Source: Gammaproteobacteria bacterium
GTDB lineage: Bacteria > Pseudomonadota > Gammaproteobacteria > Steroidobacterales > GCA-2729495
Direction: 5' to 3'
Length of the DNA: 64,000 nt
Assembly (NCBI GenBank): GCA_014337915.1
Contig: QUBU01000011.1
Span: 31,807 to 95,806, forward strand
Numbering within the stretch: position 1 is the first letter of the stretch; every line of letters begins with the position of its first letter. A program made the translations under genes and the position numbers. Positions 43,466 through 52,220 of the stretch are shown piece after piece. The notes under the pieces are model-generated. The model searched no databases. It worked only from the letters and a program-made list of their open reading frames with translations, and was not told where the DNA came from.

Positions 43466-44320
43466 TCAGCGGAACGCGGCGATGTGGTCGCGGATGAACT
43501 GCTCCAGCGAAACAGGCTCGCGCCCCAGCAGCCGGCGGACGGTGTCGGACAGGTGGGGCAGCACTTCGCCGGCCGCAATCTCGCCGAACAGCGCCGAGAC
43601 CGCGTTGGCATGCCATTCGGGCAGCACGCGCTTGAGGATGGCGAGGTAGGCCGCGGGGTCGGCCGGTACGTAGCTGATCTTCGTACCCAGCACCGCCGAG
43701 AAGCGCTCGGCGACCTGGTGGAAGGTCAGCACTTCGGGTCCGGTGATGTCGTAGCTCTTGCCTTCGTGGCCCTTGCCCGCGAGCGCCTCGGCCGCCACCG
43801 CGCCGATGTCGCGGGTGTCGGCCATGGCCGTCCTGCCATCGCCCATCGGCAACGAAAACGTCTTGTTTTCCTTGATCGATTTCGCGCTGGCGAGAAAGTT
43901 CTGCATGAAGAAGTTCGGCCGGAGCATGGTCCAGGCCATTCCGGAAGCCCGGATGTACTGCTCGGAAGCCCAGTGCATCTGCGGAATGGGCGCCGTGGCG
44001 TTGACCATGGACTCCATGGAGGACATCTTGACGATGTGGCGCACGCCGGCCTCGCGCGCCAGATCCACCACCTGTTTCTCGTGGGCCAGCTGCTGCTCGC
44101 CGTTCGGCAGCAGCAGGAACAGCCGGTCGATGCCCGCCAGCGCCTTGCTGACGCTCGCGGCATCACCGACGTCGCCATGTACCAGCTCGATGCCGGCTGC
44201 CTTCAGTGCAGCGGCCTTTTCCAGATTGCGTACCAGTGCGCGGGCCTTGACGCCGCGCGCTGCCAGCGCCTTTGCGGTCTCGCCGCCGGTCTTGCCGGTG
44301 GCTCCAGTCAGCAGAATCAT
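43466..44320 (-). CDS. NmrA-like NAD(P)-binding Rossmann protein
   Basis: A 284-residue atypical short-chain dehydrogenase of the NmrA/quinone reductase 2 type. MILLTGATGKTGGETAKALA holds the nucleotide-binding GATGxTG, and KMSSMESMV with MHWASEQYIRASG gives the usual Ser and the absent Tyr-x3-Lys pair. C-terminal helices follow. It starts three bases after the pyrF stop with GGGGAGC overlapping the end of pyrF, so the two are coupled. Members sense or reduce NADP(H) and quinones; function here unknown. Confidence 0.83.
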   Translation of the reverse strand: MILLTGATGKTGGETAKALAARGVKARALVRNLEKAAALKAAGIELVHGDVGDAASVSKALAGIDRLFLLLPNGEQQLAHEKQVVDLAREAGVRHIVKMSSMESMVNATAPIPQMHWASEQYIRASGMAWTMLRPNFFMQNFLASAKSIKENKTFSLPMGDGRTAMADTRDIGAVAAEALAGKGHEGKSYDITGPEVLTFHQVAERFSAVLGTKISYVPADPAAYLAILKRVLPEWHANAVSALFGEIAAGEVLPHLSDTVRRLLGREPVSLEQFIRDHIAAFR

Positions 44321-44323
44321 TGT

Positions 44324-45049
44324 CTATGCTCCCCGGGAAGAAAAAATGCCGGCGATCGTCGCCTGGATGGCCTGCGCCGCCTGGCGCGGGTCAGCCGCAT
44401 CACGGATCGGCCGGCCGACGACAATATAGTCCGCGCCGTCGCGGAACGCCTGCTCCACCGTAACGACACGCTTCTGGTCGTCCGCTGGGCGGTTTTCCAC
44501 CGGACGGATGCCCGGCGTGACCACCAGCAGGCGCTGGTCCACCGCACGACGCATGGCCGGTAGCTCCAGGCCGGAGGCCACCACGCCGTCACAGCCTGCC
44601 GCGAGCGCCCGCCGTGCCCGCGACAGCACCAGCTGCTCCACGTCACAGGCGAAGCCGAGGTCGTCGAGATCACCGCGGTCGAGGCTGGTGAGCACGGTAA
44701 CGGCGAGGATCTTCACCTCGCCCTTGGCCTTCGCGGCCGCCTCCATGATGCCCTGGTTGCCATGCACCGTCGCGAAAGTGACGCCGCGCCGGGCCAGCTG
44801 GCGCACCGCCGCACCCACCGTGGCCGGCACGTCGAAGAACTTGAGGTCGGCGAACACCTTCTTGCCCCGCTTCGCCATCCAGTCGAGCAGTTCGAAGTAA
44901 CCGCCCGACATCATCATCTCCAGGCCGAGCTTGTAGAACTGCACGGCATCGCCCAGCGACTCCGCCAGTTCACGTGCGGCGGCAGGCTCGGCCACGTCCA
45001 TGGCGAAGATCAGGCGATCGCGTGAGTCGATGGGCTTGCTGGCGGTCAT
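44324..45049 (-). CDS. pyrF: Orotidine 5'-phosphate decarboxylase
   Basis: Last step of UMP synthesis. RDRLIFAMDV opens the barrel and FADLKFFDVPATV holds the catalytic Asp-x-Lys-x-x-Asp array. TVHGNQGI and VTPGIRPVENRPADDQKRV are the phosphate-binding regions. Length is 241 residues. It lies downstream of dgt with a 126-base gap filled by the large inverted repeat, so it may have its own promoter. Ribosome site before the ATG is weak (GGAGC). Confidence 0.95.
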   Translation of the reverse strand: MTASKPIDSRDRLIFAMDVAEPAAARELAESLGDAVQFYKLGLEMMMSGGYFELLDWMAKRGKKVFADLKFFDVPATVGAAVRQLARRGVTFATVHGNQGIMEAAAKAKGEVKILAVTVLTSLDRGDLDDLGFACDVEQLVLSRARRALAAGCDGVVASGLELPAMRRAVDQRLLVVTPGIRPVENRPADDQKRVVTVEQAFRDGADYIVVGRPIRDAADPRQAAQAIQATIAGIFSSRGA

Positions 45050-45072
45050 AGTGCCGCTCCTGGAGCAGATGA

Positions 45073-45184
45073 GGGAATTAGGGGGGAATTAGGGGGACAG
45101 TTTACTCAATTCCCTTGACGCTGCATGAGACCATGCGTTGCAGGGAATTGAGTAAACTGTCCCCCTAATTCCCCTCTAATTCCC
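45073..45184. repeat. Large inverted repeat (43-base arms), REP/MITE-like, between dgt and pyrF
   Basis: The left arm (45073-45115) and right arm (45142-45184) are reverse complements with one mismatch in 43 positions; 26 bases lie between. Each arm holds two tandem GGGAATTAG units and the motif GACAGTTTACTCAATTCCC. The 26-base loop has its own small stem (GCATG-AGAC-CATGC). Its right end includes the last codons and TAG stop of dgt, which is read as GGGAATTAG. It is AT-richer than its surroundings. Such arms resemble REP-type palindromes and miniature elements; no transposase is nearby. Confidence 0.85.
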
Positions 45185-46327
45185 CCACTCGAGCCGCGGA
45201 TCGACCAGGCGGCGATAGGCAGCGACGGCGTAGCGATCCGTCATGCCGGCGACATAGTCGGCGACGGCGCGGGCGCGACCGGCCTCGCCGCGTGCCTGAC
45301 CCCAGGCGACGGCGCGTGCGGCATGCTCCGCCGGCATCGCCCGCAGGTCGTTCATGAAACGCTGGAACAGCGCCGCGATCACCCGGCGGGCCTGGCGGTT
45401 CATGGCCAGCACCCGCTCGTGGCGATACAGGTGCTGGCGCAGAAACAGCTTCAGTTCGCGGTGCCTCGCGGCAACCTCCGGGCTGAAGCGGACCAGCGGC
45501 CGCGAGCGCTCGCGCACCTCCTCGATGGAGGCCGGCGCGGCCGCCTCGATGTTCGCTGCCGTGGCCTCGATCAGGTCGGTGACCACCTCGTTGATCATGC
45601 GCCGCACCGTCTCGTGGATCAGCACCCGCCGGCTGGGGCGGGAGCGCATCCTGCGCACCGCGTCGTAGTGACGGCGGAACAGGCTGACTCCGGCCAGTTC
45701 CTCCACAGTCAGCAAGCCGGCGCGCAGGCCGTCGTCGACGTCATGGTTGTTGTAGGCGATCTCGTCGGCCAGGTTGGCGAGCTGTGCCTCCAATCCCGGC
45801 TGGAGGCGGCTGAGGAAGCGCTCGCCCAGCTCGCCGAGTTCGCGGGCATGCGCCAGCGAGCAGTGCTTGAGGATGCCCTCGCGGGTTTCGAAACTGAGGT
45901 TCAGCCCGGGAAAGGCCAGGTAACGTTCTTCCAGCTCCTCGACCACGCGTAGGGACTGCAGGTTGTGCTCGAAGCCACCCCAGGGCCTCATGCAGCGATT
46001 GAGCGCGTCCTGGCCCGAATGCCCGAACGGCGTGTGGCCCAGGTCGTGGGCGAGGCAGATCGCCTCCACGAGGTCCTGGTTCAGGCCGAGGCGGCCAGCG
46101 ACCGTGCGACCGATCTGCGCCACCTCGAGCGAGTGCGTCAGGCGGCTCCGGTAGAGGTCACCCTCATGGTTGACGAACACCTGGGTCTTGTAGACCAGGC
46201 GACGGAAGGCGCTGGAGTGCAGGACGCGGTCGCGATCGCGCTGGAAGCCGTTGCGGTACGGGTGGACGGGTTCGGCGTAGCGCCGGCCGCGGCTGTTCGC
46301 GTCGGTGGCGGCGCAGCGCGCGATCAC
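45176..46327 (-). CDS. dgt: dGTP triphosphohydrolase-like HD-domain protein
   Basis: Hydrolyses dNTPs to nucleosides and triphosphate. HD motif residues are in SRLTHSLEVAQIGR and CLAHDLGHTPFGHSG, with NLADEIAYNNHDVDDGL later, typical of the type 2 dGTPase-like group of about 380 residues. The GTG at 46327 overlaps the aroB stop by four bases (GTGA), so translation is coupled. The C-terminus RLEWGN and its stop codon come from the inverted repeat; the real ancestral end may have differed. Confidence 0.9.
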   Translation of the reverse strand: MIARCAATDANSRGRRYAEPVHPYRNGFQRDRDRVLHSSAFRRLVYKTQVFVNHEGDLYRSRLTHSLEVAQIGRTVAGRLGLNQDLVEAICLAHDLGHTPFGHSGQDALNRCMRPWGGFEHNLQSLRVVEELEERYLAFPGLNLSFETREGILKHCSLAHARELGELGERFLSRLQPGLEAQLANLADEIAYNNHDVDDGLRAGLLTVEELAGVSLFRRHYDAVRRMRSRPSRRVLIHETVRRMINEVVTDLIEATAANIEAAAPASIEEVRERSRPLVRFSPEVAARHRELKLFLRQHLYRHERVLAMNRQARRVIAALFQRFMNDLRAMPAEHAARAVAWGQARGEAGRARAVADYVAGMTDRYAVAAYRRLVDPRLEWGN

Positions 46328-47418
46328 TGCGTGCCAAGCTCGGCGCGCACGAAGGCCTGCAGCTCCCGCAGCGGAAACTCCGCGGTCACCCTGCCGTTGC
46401 CGATCGCCGGCAGCAGGACCAGCCGCAACTGGCCCGCCAGCACCTTCTTGTCCATCGCCATGGCCGCGAGGAATGCCTCGGCATCGACCTGCGGCGGCCG
46501 CAGCGGCAGCTGCAGGCGCTCGAGCAGCGTCTGGATGCGCGCCACATCGGCCGCGGGCAGCCAGCCCAGCCTTGCGGAGAACCGGGCGGCCATGCCGATG
46601 CCGGCGCCAACCGCCTCGCCGTGCAGCCACTGACCATATCCGGCGCAGAGTTCGATTGCGTGGCCGAAGGTATGGCCGAGGTTGAGCAGCGCGCGGCGGC
46701 CCCGCTCACGCTCGTCACCGGCCACCACCTCCGCCTTGATCTCGCAGGAGCGGCGGATGGCGTGGTTCAGCGCCGCGGACTGGCGGCCGACCAGGTCGGC
46801 GGCGTGCGCCTCGATCCAGCCGAAGAACCCGGCATCGGCAATCAGTGCGCCCTTGAGCACCTCGGCCAGGCCGGCGGCGAGCTCGCGGTCCGGCAGGGTG
46901 CGCAGGGTGTCCGAGTCCGACAGCACGCACAGCGGCTGGTGGAATGCACCCACCAGGTTCTTGCCACCGGGATGATTGATGCCGGTCTTGCCGCCGACGG
47001 AGGAGTCCACCTGCGCCAGCAGCGTCGTCGGCACCTGGATGAAGTCGACGCCACGCTGGTAGATGGCCGCGGCGAAGCCGGTGACATCGCCAACCACGCC
47101 ACCACCTAGCGCCAGCACCACGCAGTCGCGGCCGTAGCGCTGCCCCACCAGCGCGTCGAGGATCGCCCCGGCCGTGGCCATGGTCTTGTGCGACTCGCCA
47201 TCGGGCAGGACCAGGGTCTCCACGCGGCCGGAGCGCGCAGGCGGGCGGAGCAGTGCGAGCAGGCGGTCCAGGTACAGCGGCGCGACCGTGGAATTGGTGA
47301 CGGCAAGCACATTGCGCCCGGCGATGTGCGGATCGAGCAGCCCCACCTGGCCCAGCAGGCCGCTGCCGATATAGATCGGGTAGCTGCGTGTGTCCAGGTC
47401 TACGGTGATGGTCATCAT
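46324..47418 (-). CDS. aroB: 3-dehydroquinate synthase
   Basis: Second step of the shikimate pathway, using NAD and a divalent metal. ALGGGVVGDVTGFAAAIYQRG binds NAD, VPTTLLAQVDSSVGGKTGIN binds the substrate phosphate, and metal ligands lie in LNLGHTFGHAIE and HGEAVGAG. Length is 364 residues. It overlaps aroK by four bases (ATGA) at its start and dgt by four at its end, in the aroK-aroB-dgt operon. Confidence 0.96.
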   Translation of the reverse strand: MMTITVDLDTRSYPIYIGSGLLGQVGLLDPHIAGRNVLAVTNSTVAPLYLDRLLALLRPPARSGRVETLVLPDGESHKTMATAGAILDALVGQRYGRDCVVLALGGGVVGDVTGFAAAIYQRGVDFIQVPTTLLAQVDSSVGGKTGINHPGGKNLVGAFHQPLCVLSDSDTLRTLPDRELAAGLAEVLKGALIADAGFFGWIEAHAADLVGRQSAALNHAIRRSCEIKAEVVAGDERERGRRALLNLGHTFGHAIELCAGYGQWLHGEAVGAGIGMAARFSARLGWLPAADVARIQTLLERLQLPLRPPQVDAEAFLAAMAMDKKVLAGQLRLVLLPAIGNGRVTAEFPLRELQAFVRAELGTQ

Positions 47419-47966
47419 GACGGTCCGCTGCCTCCCTGCTCCAGTTCCTCGAGGCGGCGGCGGATCTCGCGGGTGACGGCGGCGACACGCCGCCCGTCGG
47501 TCTCGACGATGACATCGGCGATCTCGCGGTACTGGGGATCGCGCTGCACCATGAGGGCCTCGAGAATCTCGCGGGGATCGCCCTTCTTCAGCATCGGCCG
47601 CTGCCTGCTGCCGCGAATACGCCGCAGCTGCTGTTCCACCGAGGCATGCAGGTACACGACCCTGCCGCGGGCACCGAGCAGCGCCCGGCTGCCCGGATCC
47701 TGCGCCGCGCCGCCACCAGTGGCGAGAACCACACCCGGCCGCTGCGTCAGCTCGTCAATGACCAGGCGCTCGCGCGCGCGGAAACCCGCCTCGCCCTCGC
47801 GTTCGAATATGTAGGGAATGTCCACCCCGGTGCGTCGCTCGATGACCTCGTCGCTGTCGATGAACTCGCAGCCGAGTTCCTCGGCCAGCCTGTGGCCCAC
47901 GGCGGATTTCCCGGCACCCATGGGGCCGACGAGGAAGATGCTGTCGCTGGACCGCATGGCGGCCAT
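47415..47966 (-). CDS. aroK: Shikimate kinase
   Basis: Phosphorylates shikimate. P-loop VGPMGAGKSAVG, substrate-binding DSDEVIERRTG, and ATGGGAAQDP are present. LID region RGSRQRPML holds the conserved Arg. Length is 183 residues, or 180 if the ATG at 47957 (MRSSDSIF) is used. pilQ ends 152 bases upstream, the order found in many gammaproteobacteria; the gap contains a strong hairpin but no T run. Confidence 0.95.
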   Translation of the reverse strand: MAAMRSSDSIFLVGPMGAGKSAVGHRLAEELGCEFIDSDEVIERRTGVDIPYIFEREGEAGFRARERLVIDELTQRPGVVLATGGGAAQDPGSRALLGARGRVVYLHASVEQQLRRIRGSRQRPMLKKGDPREILEALMVQRDPQYREIADVIVETDGRRVAAVTREIRRRLEELEQGGSGPS

Positions 47967-48043
47967 TCTAACGTGGCGCCGTCCGCCTTGAAGGCGAACG
48001 GACCGAGTTCAGGCCACGACGGTTACATCAGCGGAAGTCCGGG

Positions 48044-48079
48044 CAGGCACTGGCGGGTTGCGATTCCCGCCAGTGCCTG
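48044..48079 (-). other. 14-bp perfect hairpin between pilQ and aroK
   Basis: CAGGCACTGGCGGG (48044-48057), eight-base loop, CCCGCCAGTGCCTG (48066-48079). There is no T run on either side, so it is not a plain intrinsic terminator. It could limit read-through, stabilise the pil mRNA end or be an RNase site in the pil-aro operon. Confidence 0.6.
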
Positions 48080-48117
48080 GGACTACAGCCGGAAGGATGT
48101 CCGGGCGGACACCCCGT

Positions 48118-50367
48118 TCAATAGATGCTTGAGCCTTCCTTCAGGATCTTCGGCGTGACGAAGATCAGCAGCTCGGACTTCTTCGAGACCCGGTTGGTGG
48201 AGCGGAACAGGTAGCCGAGGCCGGGAATGTCGCCGAGGAACGGCACCTTGCGCATGTCCTCGCCCTGCTCGGTCTCGTAGATGCCGCCGAGGACCACGGT
48301 CTGGCCGTTGTTGACCAGCACCTGGGTCTCCACGGAGCGGGTATCGATGCTGGGCACCTGGCCACCGCGTTCGTTGGTGATCACCTCGCCGACGCTGTCC
48401 TTGGTGACCTTGAGGTCCATGATGACACGGTCATCCGGCGTGATCTGCGGCTTCACTGTCAGCGACAACACCGCTTCCTTGAACTGGGTGCTGGTTGCAC
48501 CGCTGCTGGAGGATTCCTGGTAGGGAATCTCGACACCCTGCTTGATGAAGGCTTCCTTCTGGTTAGCCGTGATCACCCGCGGCGAGGAAATCACCTCGCC
48601 CCGGCCCTCGGCCTGCAGGGCGGAGAGTTCCAGGTCGACGAGGAAGTTCTCGTTGAGCAGTGCCACGGCCAGCCGGCCGGCTGGATTGGCCACCGGCAGG
48701 TTGACGTTGAAGCGGTCGTTCAGCGTCGGCGTCGTCACCGGGAAGGGGTTACCGGTGCTGTTGATGTTGCTGATCGCCGAGCCGACGATCGTGTCGTTGC
48801 CAGCGGCGCTGCCGGTGGTGGACAGCAGGCTGCTGCCGTGGTCATTCACCGCCGTGACACCCCAGCGGACGCCGAGGTCGCGGCTGAAATCGTCACGGAC
48901 CACCACCACGCGGGACTCGATCAGCACCTGGCGCACCGGGATGTCGAGCGTCGACACCAGGCGGCGGATGTCGCTCACCCGTTCGGCGGTATCCTGCACC
49001 ATCAGCGTGTTGGTGCGATCGTCCAGGGCCACCGAGCCACGATCCGAGAGCAGCGAATTCTTGCTCTTGCCCATGATGAGCTTGGCGAGGTCGTCGGCCT
49101 TGGCGTAGTTGACCTGCAGGTACTCGGATACCAGCGGCTCGAGCTCGTGGATCTCCTTGCGGGCTTCGAGATCGGCCTTCTCGCGGGCAGCGATCTCGTC
49201 GGCCGGCGCGATGATCATGACGTTACCGTTCTGGCGCTTGTCGAGGCCCTTGGTGGCCAGCACGATGTCCAGCGCCTGGTCCCAGGGCACGCTCTGCAGG
49301 CGCAGGGTGACGTTGCCCTGCACCGAGTCGGAGACGACGATGTTGCGGCCGCTGACGTCGGCCAGCAGCTGCAGCACCGCACGGGTCTCGATATCCTGGA
49401 AGTTCAGGGTCAGCTTCTCGCCCGTGTACTGCTTGTCCGGGCTGAACAGCGTTGCCTTCTTCTCGACCGCTGCCTTGACGATCGGCTTCACCTCCACGGT
49501 GAACATCTTGTCGGACTGGTAGGCCAGCTCATCGAAGTTGCCGTGCGCGGCGATGACGATACGGGCATTGGCGCCCACGCGGGACACGTCAATGGTATCG
49601 ACCGGGGTGGCGAAGTCCGTGACGTCGAGGCGCTTCACCAGGGAATCCGGGAGCTGGGTATTGGCGAGCATCAGCACCACCTGGCCGGACTCCTTGCGGA
49701 CGTCGACCGGTGCGCCGATATCGGAAAGGCTCAGGACCACGCGCCCGCCGCCGCTGTCTGCACGACGGAAATCCACCGCCTGGATGCTGCGGCCGGCGGC
49801 CGGCGTGGTCGCCGAGGCACCGCCCGGCGCGACGACGGCCGCGGCCGGCGCGACTGCTGCCGAGGCGGAAGTGGCCGCGCTGGAGCCTGCCGTGCCCAGG
49901 GTCACGAACACGCTGTTGCCCGCAACCCTGGTCTGGTACGGGACCATGCTGTCGAGATTGAGGACGACGCGGGTACGGCCACCGGACTCAGCGGCCATGA
50001 TGGTGGCCAGGTTGCCGACGCCGACATCCTTGCGCCGCGACGGCAGGGCAATGACGGTATCCGGGAAATCCAGGGCGATGCGTGCCGGGTTCTCGATGGT
50101 GAAGGACAGCGGCTCGGGTGCCGCGCCGGAGAGCTTGATCTCCAGTTCCACCTTGTTCCCTGGCAGGGTCTGCACCTGCAGGTCCTGCAACTGCAGGGCT
50201 GCATCGGCAGCCAGTGCTGGCGGGACTGCCAGGAAGAGGGCCGCCATCGCCGCCAGCGCGGTGAAGGTGGCCGTCGCCCCGGCGGCAAGCGCCCGCCCGA
50301 GCAAACCGCCCTTGGCACCCAATGCCCCGGGCGCCGGGAATACTACTGCTGGCCTAGCCGTGCTCAT
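48118..50367 (-). CDS. pilQ: Type IV pilus secretin PilQ
   Basis: Outer-membrane channel for the pilus. Signal peptide to about residue 53 (ALFLAVPPALAA). Two AMIN domains (about 57-145 and 196-290) bind peptidoglycan, with a low-complexity Ala/Thr linker between. Then come secretin_N (DIETRAVLQLLADVSGRNIV) and N1-type repeats (QVNYAKADDLAKLIM and VSTLDIPVRQVLIESRVV). The secretin domain carries EVISSPRVITANQKEAFIKQG, VNNGQTVVLGGIYE and FLGDIPGLGYLFRSTNRV. The ATG at 50367 is preferred over GTG at 50373 because GGGAG is nine bases away. Last pil gene before aroK. Confidence 0.96.
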   Translation of the reverse strand: MSTARPAVVFPAPGALGAKGGLLGRALAAGATATFTALAAMAALFLAVPPALAADAALQLQDLQVQTLPGNKVELEIKLSGAAPEPLSFTIENPARIALDFPDTVIALPSRRKDVGVGNLATIMAAESGGRTRVVLNLDSMVPYQTRVAGNSVFVTLGTAGSSAATSASAAVAPAAAVVAPGGASATTPAAGRSIQAVDFRRADSGGGRVVLSLSDIGAPVDVRKESGQVVLMLANTQLPDSLVKRLDVTDFATPVDTIDVSRVGANARIVIAAHGNFDELAYQSDKMFTVEVKPIVKAAVEKKATLFSPDKQYTGEKLTLNFQDIETRAVLQLLADVSGRNIVVSDSVQGNVTLRLQSVPWDQALDIVLATKGLDKRQNGNVMIIAPADEIAAREKADLEARKEIHELEPLVSEYLQVNYAKADDLAKLIMGKSKNSLLSDRGSVALDDRTNTLMVQDTAERVSDIRRLVSTLDIPVRQVLIESRVVVVRDDFSRDLGVRWGVTAVNDHGSSLLSTTGSAAGNDTIVGSAISNINSTGNPFPVTTPTLNDRFNVNLPVANPAGRLAVALLNENFLVDLELSALQAEGRGEVISSPRVITANQKEAFIKQGVEIPYQESSSSGATSTQFKEAVLSLTVKPQITPDDRVIMDLKVTKDSVGEVITNERGGQVPSIDTRSVETQVLVNNGQTVVLGGIYETEQGEDMRKVPFLGDIPGLGYLFRSTNRVSKKSELLIFVTPKILKEGSSIY

Positions 50368-50405
50368 CGTCACTTACTCCCACGCTCTCCCCCTGGGGGG
50401 CGCCG

Positions 50406-50924
50406 TCAGTCAGACAGGCCAATGGCCGCCGACCGCTTGTAGAAACCACCGATGCCATCCGGCACCAACTCCTCGACCTTGACCTCGCCGTCGGTCACCG
50501 ACACCACGCGGCCGTCGTTCTGGCCGACGTAGTTGCCCGGCACCACGCGGTGCACCAGGCCGTCCTGGGCCTGCAGCAGTGCGTAGCGCTGGTTATTCTT
50601 CTGCAGCGTCCCGACCATCTTCAGGGTATCGAGCGGGAACTGCTCCAGGTACTCCTTGGGACGGTTCGCCTCCGGCCGCGGGCCTGCATTGGCGCGCGCC
50701 TTGGACGTATCGGGCTGGAACGGCGAGCGCAGCGTCTGCGCTTCGTAGGTGAAGGTTTCGTAGGGCTTGACCTGCGGCAGCGGCTCGATGCGGCCACCGG
50801 GTCGCGCCTTGACTTCATTGATGTACTTGTCGAGGTCGTCGTTGCCACCGACGCAGCCGGCCGCGGACAGCGCCAGCATCGGGATCAGCAGCATGCGCAC
50901 GAGCTTGTGACTGAGCGACGTCAT
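50406..50924 (-). CDS. pilP: Type IV pilus assembly lipoprotein PilP
   Basis: Links the PilN/PilO complex to the secretin. The lipobox LSAAGC (cysteine at about residue 24) ends a signal beginning MTSLSHKLVRMLLIPML. An unstructured region follows, then the homology-region fold with FPLDTLKMVGTLQKNNQRYALLQ and VHRVVPGNYVGQNDGRV. The ATG at 50924 is four bases after the pilO stop. 172 residues. Confidence 0.95.
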   Translation of the reverse strand: MTSLSHKLVRMLLIPMLALSAAGCVGGNDDLDKYINEVKARPGGRIEPLPQVKPYETFTYEAQTLRSPFQPDTSKARANAGPRPEANRPKEYLEQFPLDTLKMVGTLQKNNQRYALLQAQDGLVHRVVPGNYVGQNDGRVVSVTDGEVKVEELVPDGIGGFYKRSAAIGLSD

Positions 50925-50928
50925 GGCC

Positions 50929-51642
50929 CTAACCCGCCTTCTTCGCCTGTCCGGGGTTCTGCGGCTTGCCCTTGGGCGCCGCGGCCGGCTTGGTTCCAAC
51001 CCGCGGCCCGGCCTTGGTCGCAGCCTTGCTCTCGCCGGAGCTGCTTTCGCTCTCGTCGAGGTAGCGATAGGTCTTCGCAGTCACGTTGAGGATCAGCTGG
51101 TCGGCAGGCGCATCCTTGCCGGCCGGCGCGATGTCGATGTCATGAAGGGTGACGATGCGCGGCAGGGCGGCGATGTCGCTGACAAAGCGGCCGAACTCGT
51201 GGTAGGAACCCCGCAGGCGGATCTTGATGGGCTTCTCCGCGTAGAAGTCCTTGCGGATCTCGTCCATCGGCTGGAACAGCTCTTCCTGGAGGCCGGCGGC
51301 GAGACCGGTCTGCGAAATATCCACCAGCAGGTTCGGGATCTCGGTCTTGCCGGGCAGCTGGCGCAGCATGGTGCCGAAGGAGCGCTCCATCTCGGCCAGC
51401 TGCGTCTTGTAGGCGGTGAAGTTTGCAGCCTTCTTCTGCTTCTGCTCGAAGGACTGGCGCAGCTCCCGCTCCTCGCGCTCGGCCTTCTCCAGCAGCGGCA
51501 TCTGGTTCTTCCACACCATCATGTAGAAGCCGCCGATTGCCACAACCAGGAAAAAGATGCCGACGAAGAAGGCGTGGAAGATGCCCGGCCAGCGCCCGAT
51601 GTCGTTGAAGTCGAGCTGGCGCAGTTGCTGGAGGAAGTTCAC
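50929..51642 (-). CDS. pilO: Type IV pilus inner-membrane assembly protein PilO
   Basis: Bitopic partner of PilN. A cytoplasmic start, one membrane helix (FFVGIFFLVVAIGGFYMMVW), a coiled coil rich in Glu and Lys, then a ferredoxin-like periplasmic domain (LRGSYHEFGRFVSDIAALPRI). The tail is Lys/Ala/Pro-rich. 237 residues. The GTG start overlaps the pilN stop (GTGA). Confidence 0.95.
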   Translation of the reverse strand: MNFLQQLRQLDFNDIGRWPGIFHAFFVGIFFLVVAIGGFYMMVWKNQMPLLEKAEREERELRQSFEQKQKKAANFTAYKTQLAEMERSFGTMLRQLPGKTEIPNLLVDISQTGLAAGLQEELFQPMDEIRKDFYAEKPIKIRLRGSYHEFGRFVSDIAALPRIVTLHDIDIAPAGKDAPADQLILNVTAKTYRYLDESESSSGESKAATKAGPRVGTKPAAAPKGKPQNPGQAKKAG

Positions 51643-52220
51643 GGCTTGCCCCCTTCCTCATGGGTCGATGCCTGCTTGACCATCACCGTGAACTCGCTGG
51701 CCCGCGGTGCGTTGGCATCGCCCTTCTTGCCGGTGGTCTTGACCTCCACGACCTCGAGGTCGGGATCCTTGAGCCAGCCGGACTTGTCCATGTTGCGCAT
51801 GAACGCCGACACCCGCGTGTTGGATTCGGCGGCGCCCTTGATCTCGATGCTCGCGCCCTTCTGCTTGATGGAACTGAGGTTCACGCCATCCGGCAGGGTG
51901 CGCACCAGCTGGTCGAAGACGTGGACCACCTCCGGGCGACTGCGCTGCAGCTGCTCGATGATCTCCATGCGCGCCAGCAGGCTTTCCTTCTTCGCCTCCA
52001 GGTCGAGGATCTCCTTGATGCGCTGGTCGAGCGCCTGGATCTCGGCCTTCAGCAGGTTGTTGCGGGCATGCTGGTTGTCGATGACGGCCCCCATGACGAG
52101 GTTGGCCAGGCCGACCACTATGGCCGCCGCGACCACCGCACCGCCCAGCCCCATGAAGAACTGGTTGCGCCGCTTGGCGCGCAGGGCTGCGCGCCATGGC
52201 AACAGGTTAATAATTGGCAT
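51639..52220 (-). CDS. pilN: Type IV pilus assembly protein PilN
   Basis: MPIINLLPWRAALR is the conserved cytoplasmic PilN motif that binds PilM. One helix follows (GLGGAVVAAAIVVGLANLV), then a coiled coil and a periplasmic domain. 193 residues. Its start overlaps pilM by 14 bases, and its end overlaps pilO by four. The operon order is standard. Confidence 0.95.
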   Translation of the reverse strand: MPIINLLPWRAALRAKRRNQFFMGLGGAVVAAAIVVGLANLVMGAVIDNQHARNNLLKAEIQALDQRIKEILDLEAKKESLLARMEIIEQLQRSRPEVVHVFDQLVRTLPDGVNLSSIKQKGASIEIKGAAESNTRVSAFMRNMDKSGWLKDPDLEVVEVKTTGKKGDANAPRASEFTVMVKQASTHEEGGKP

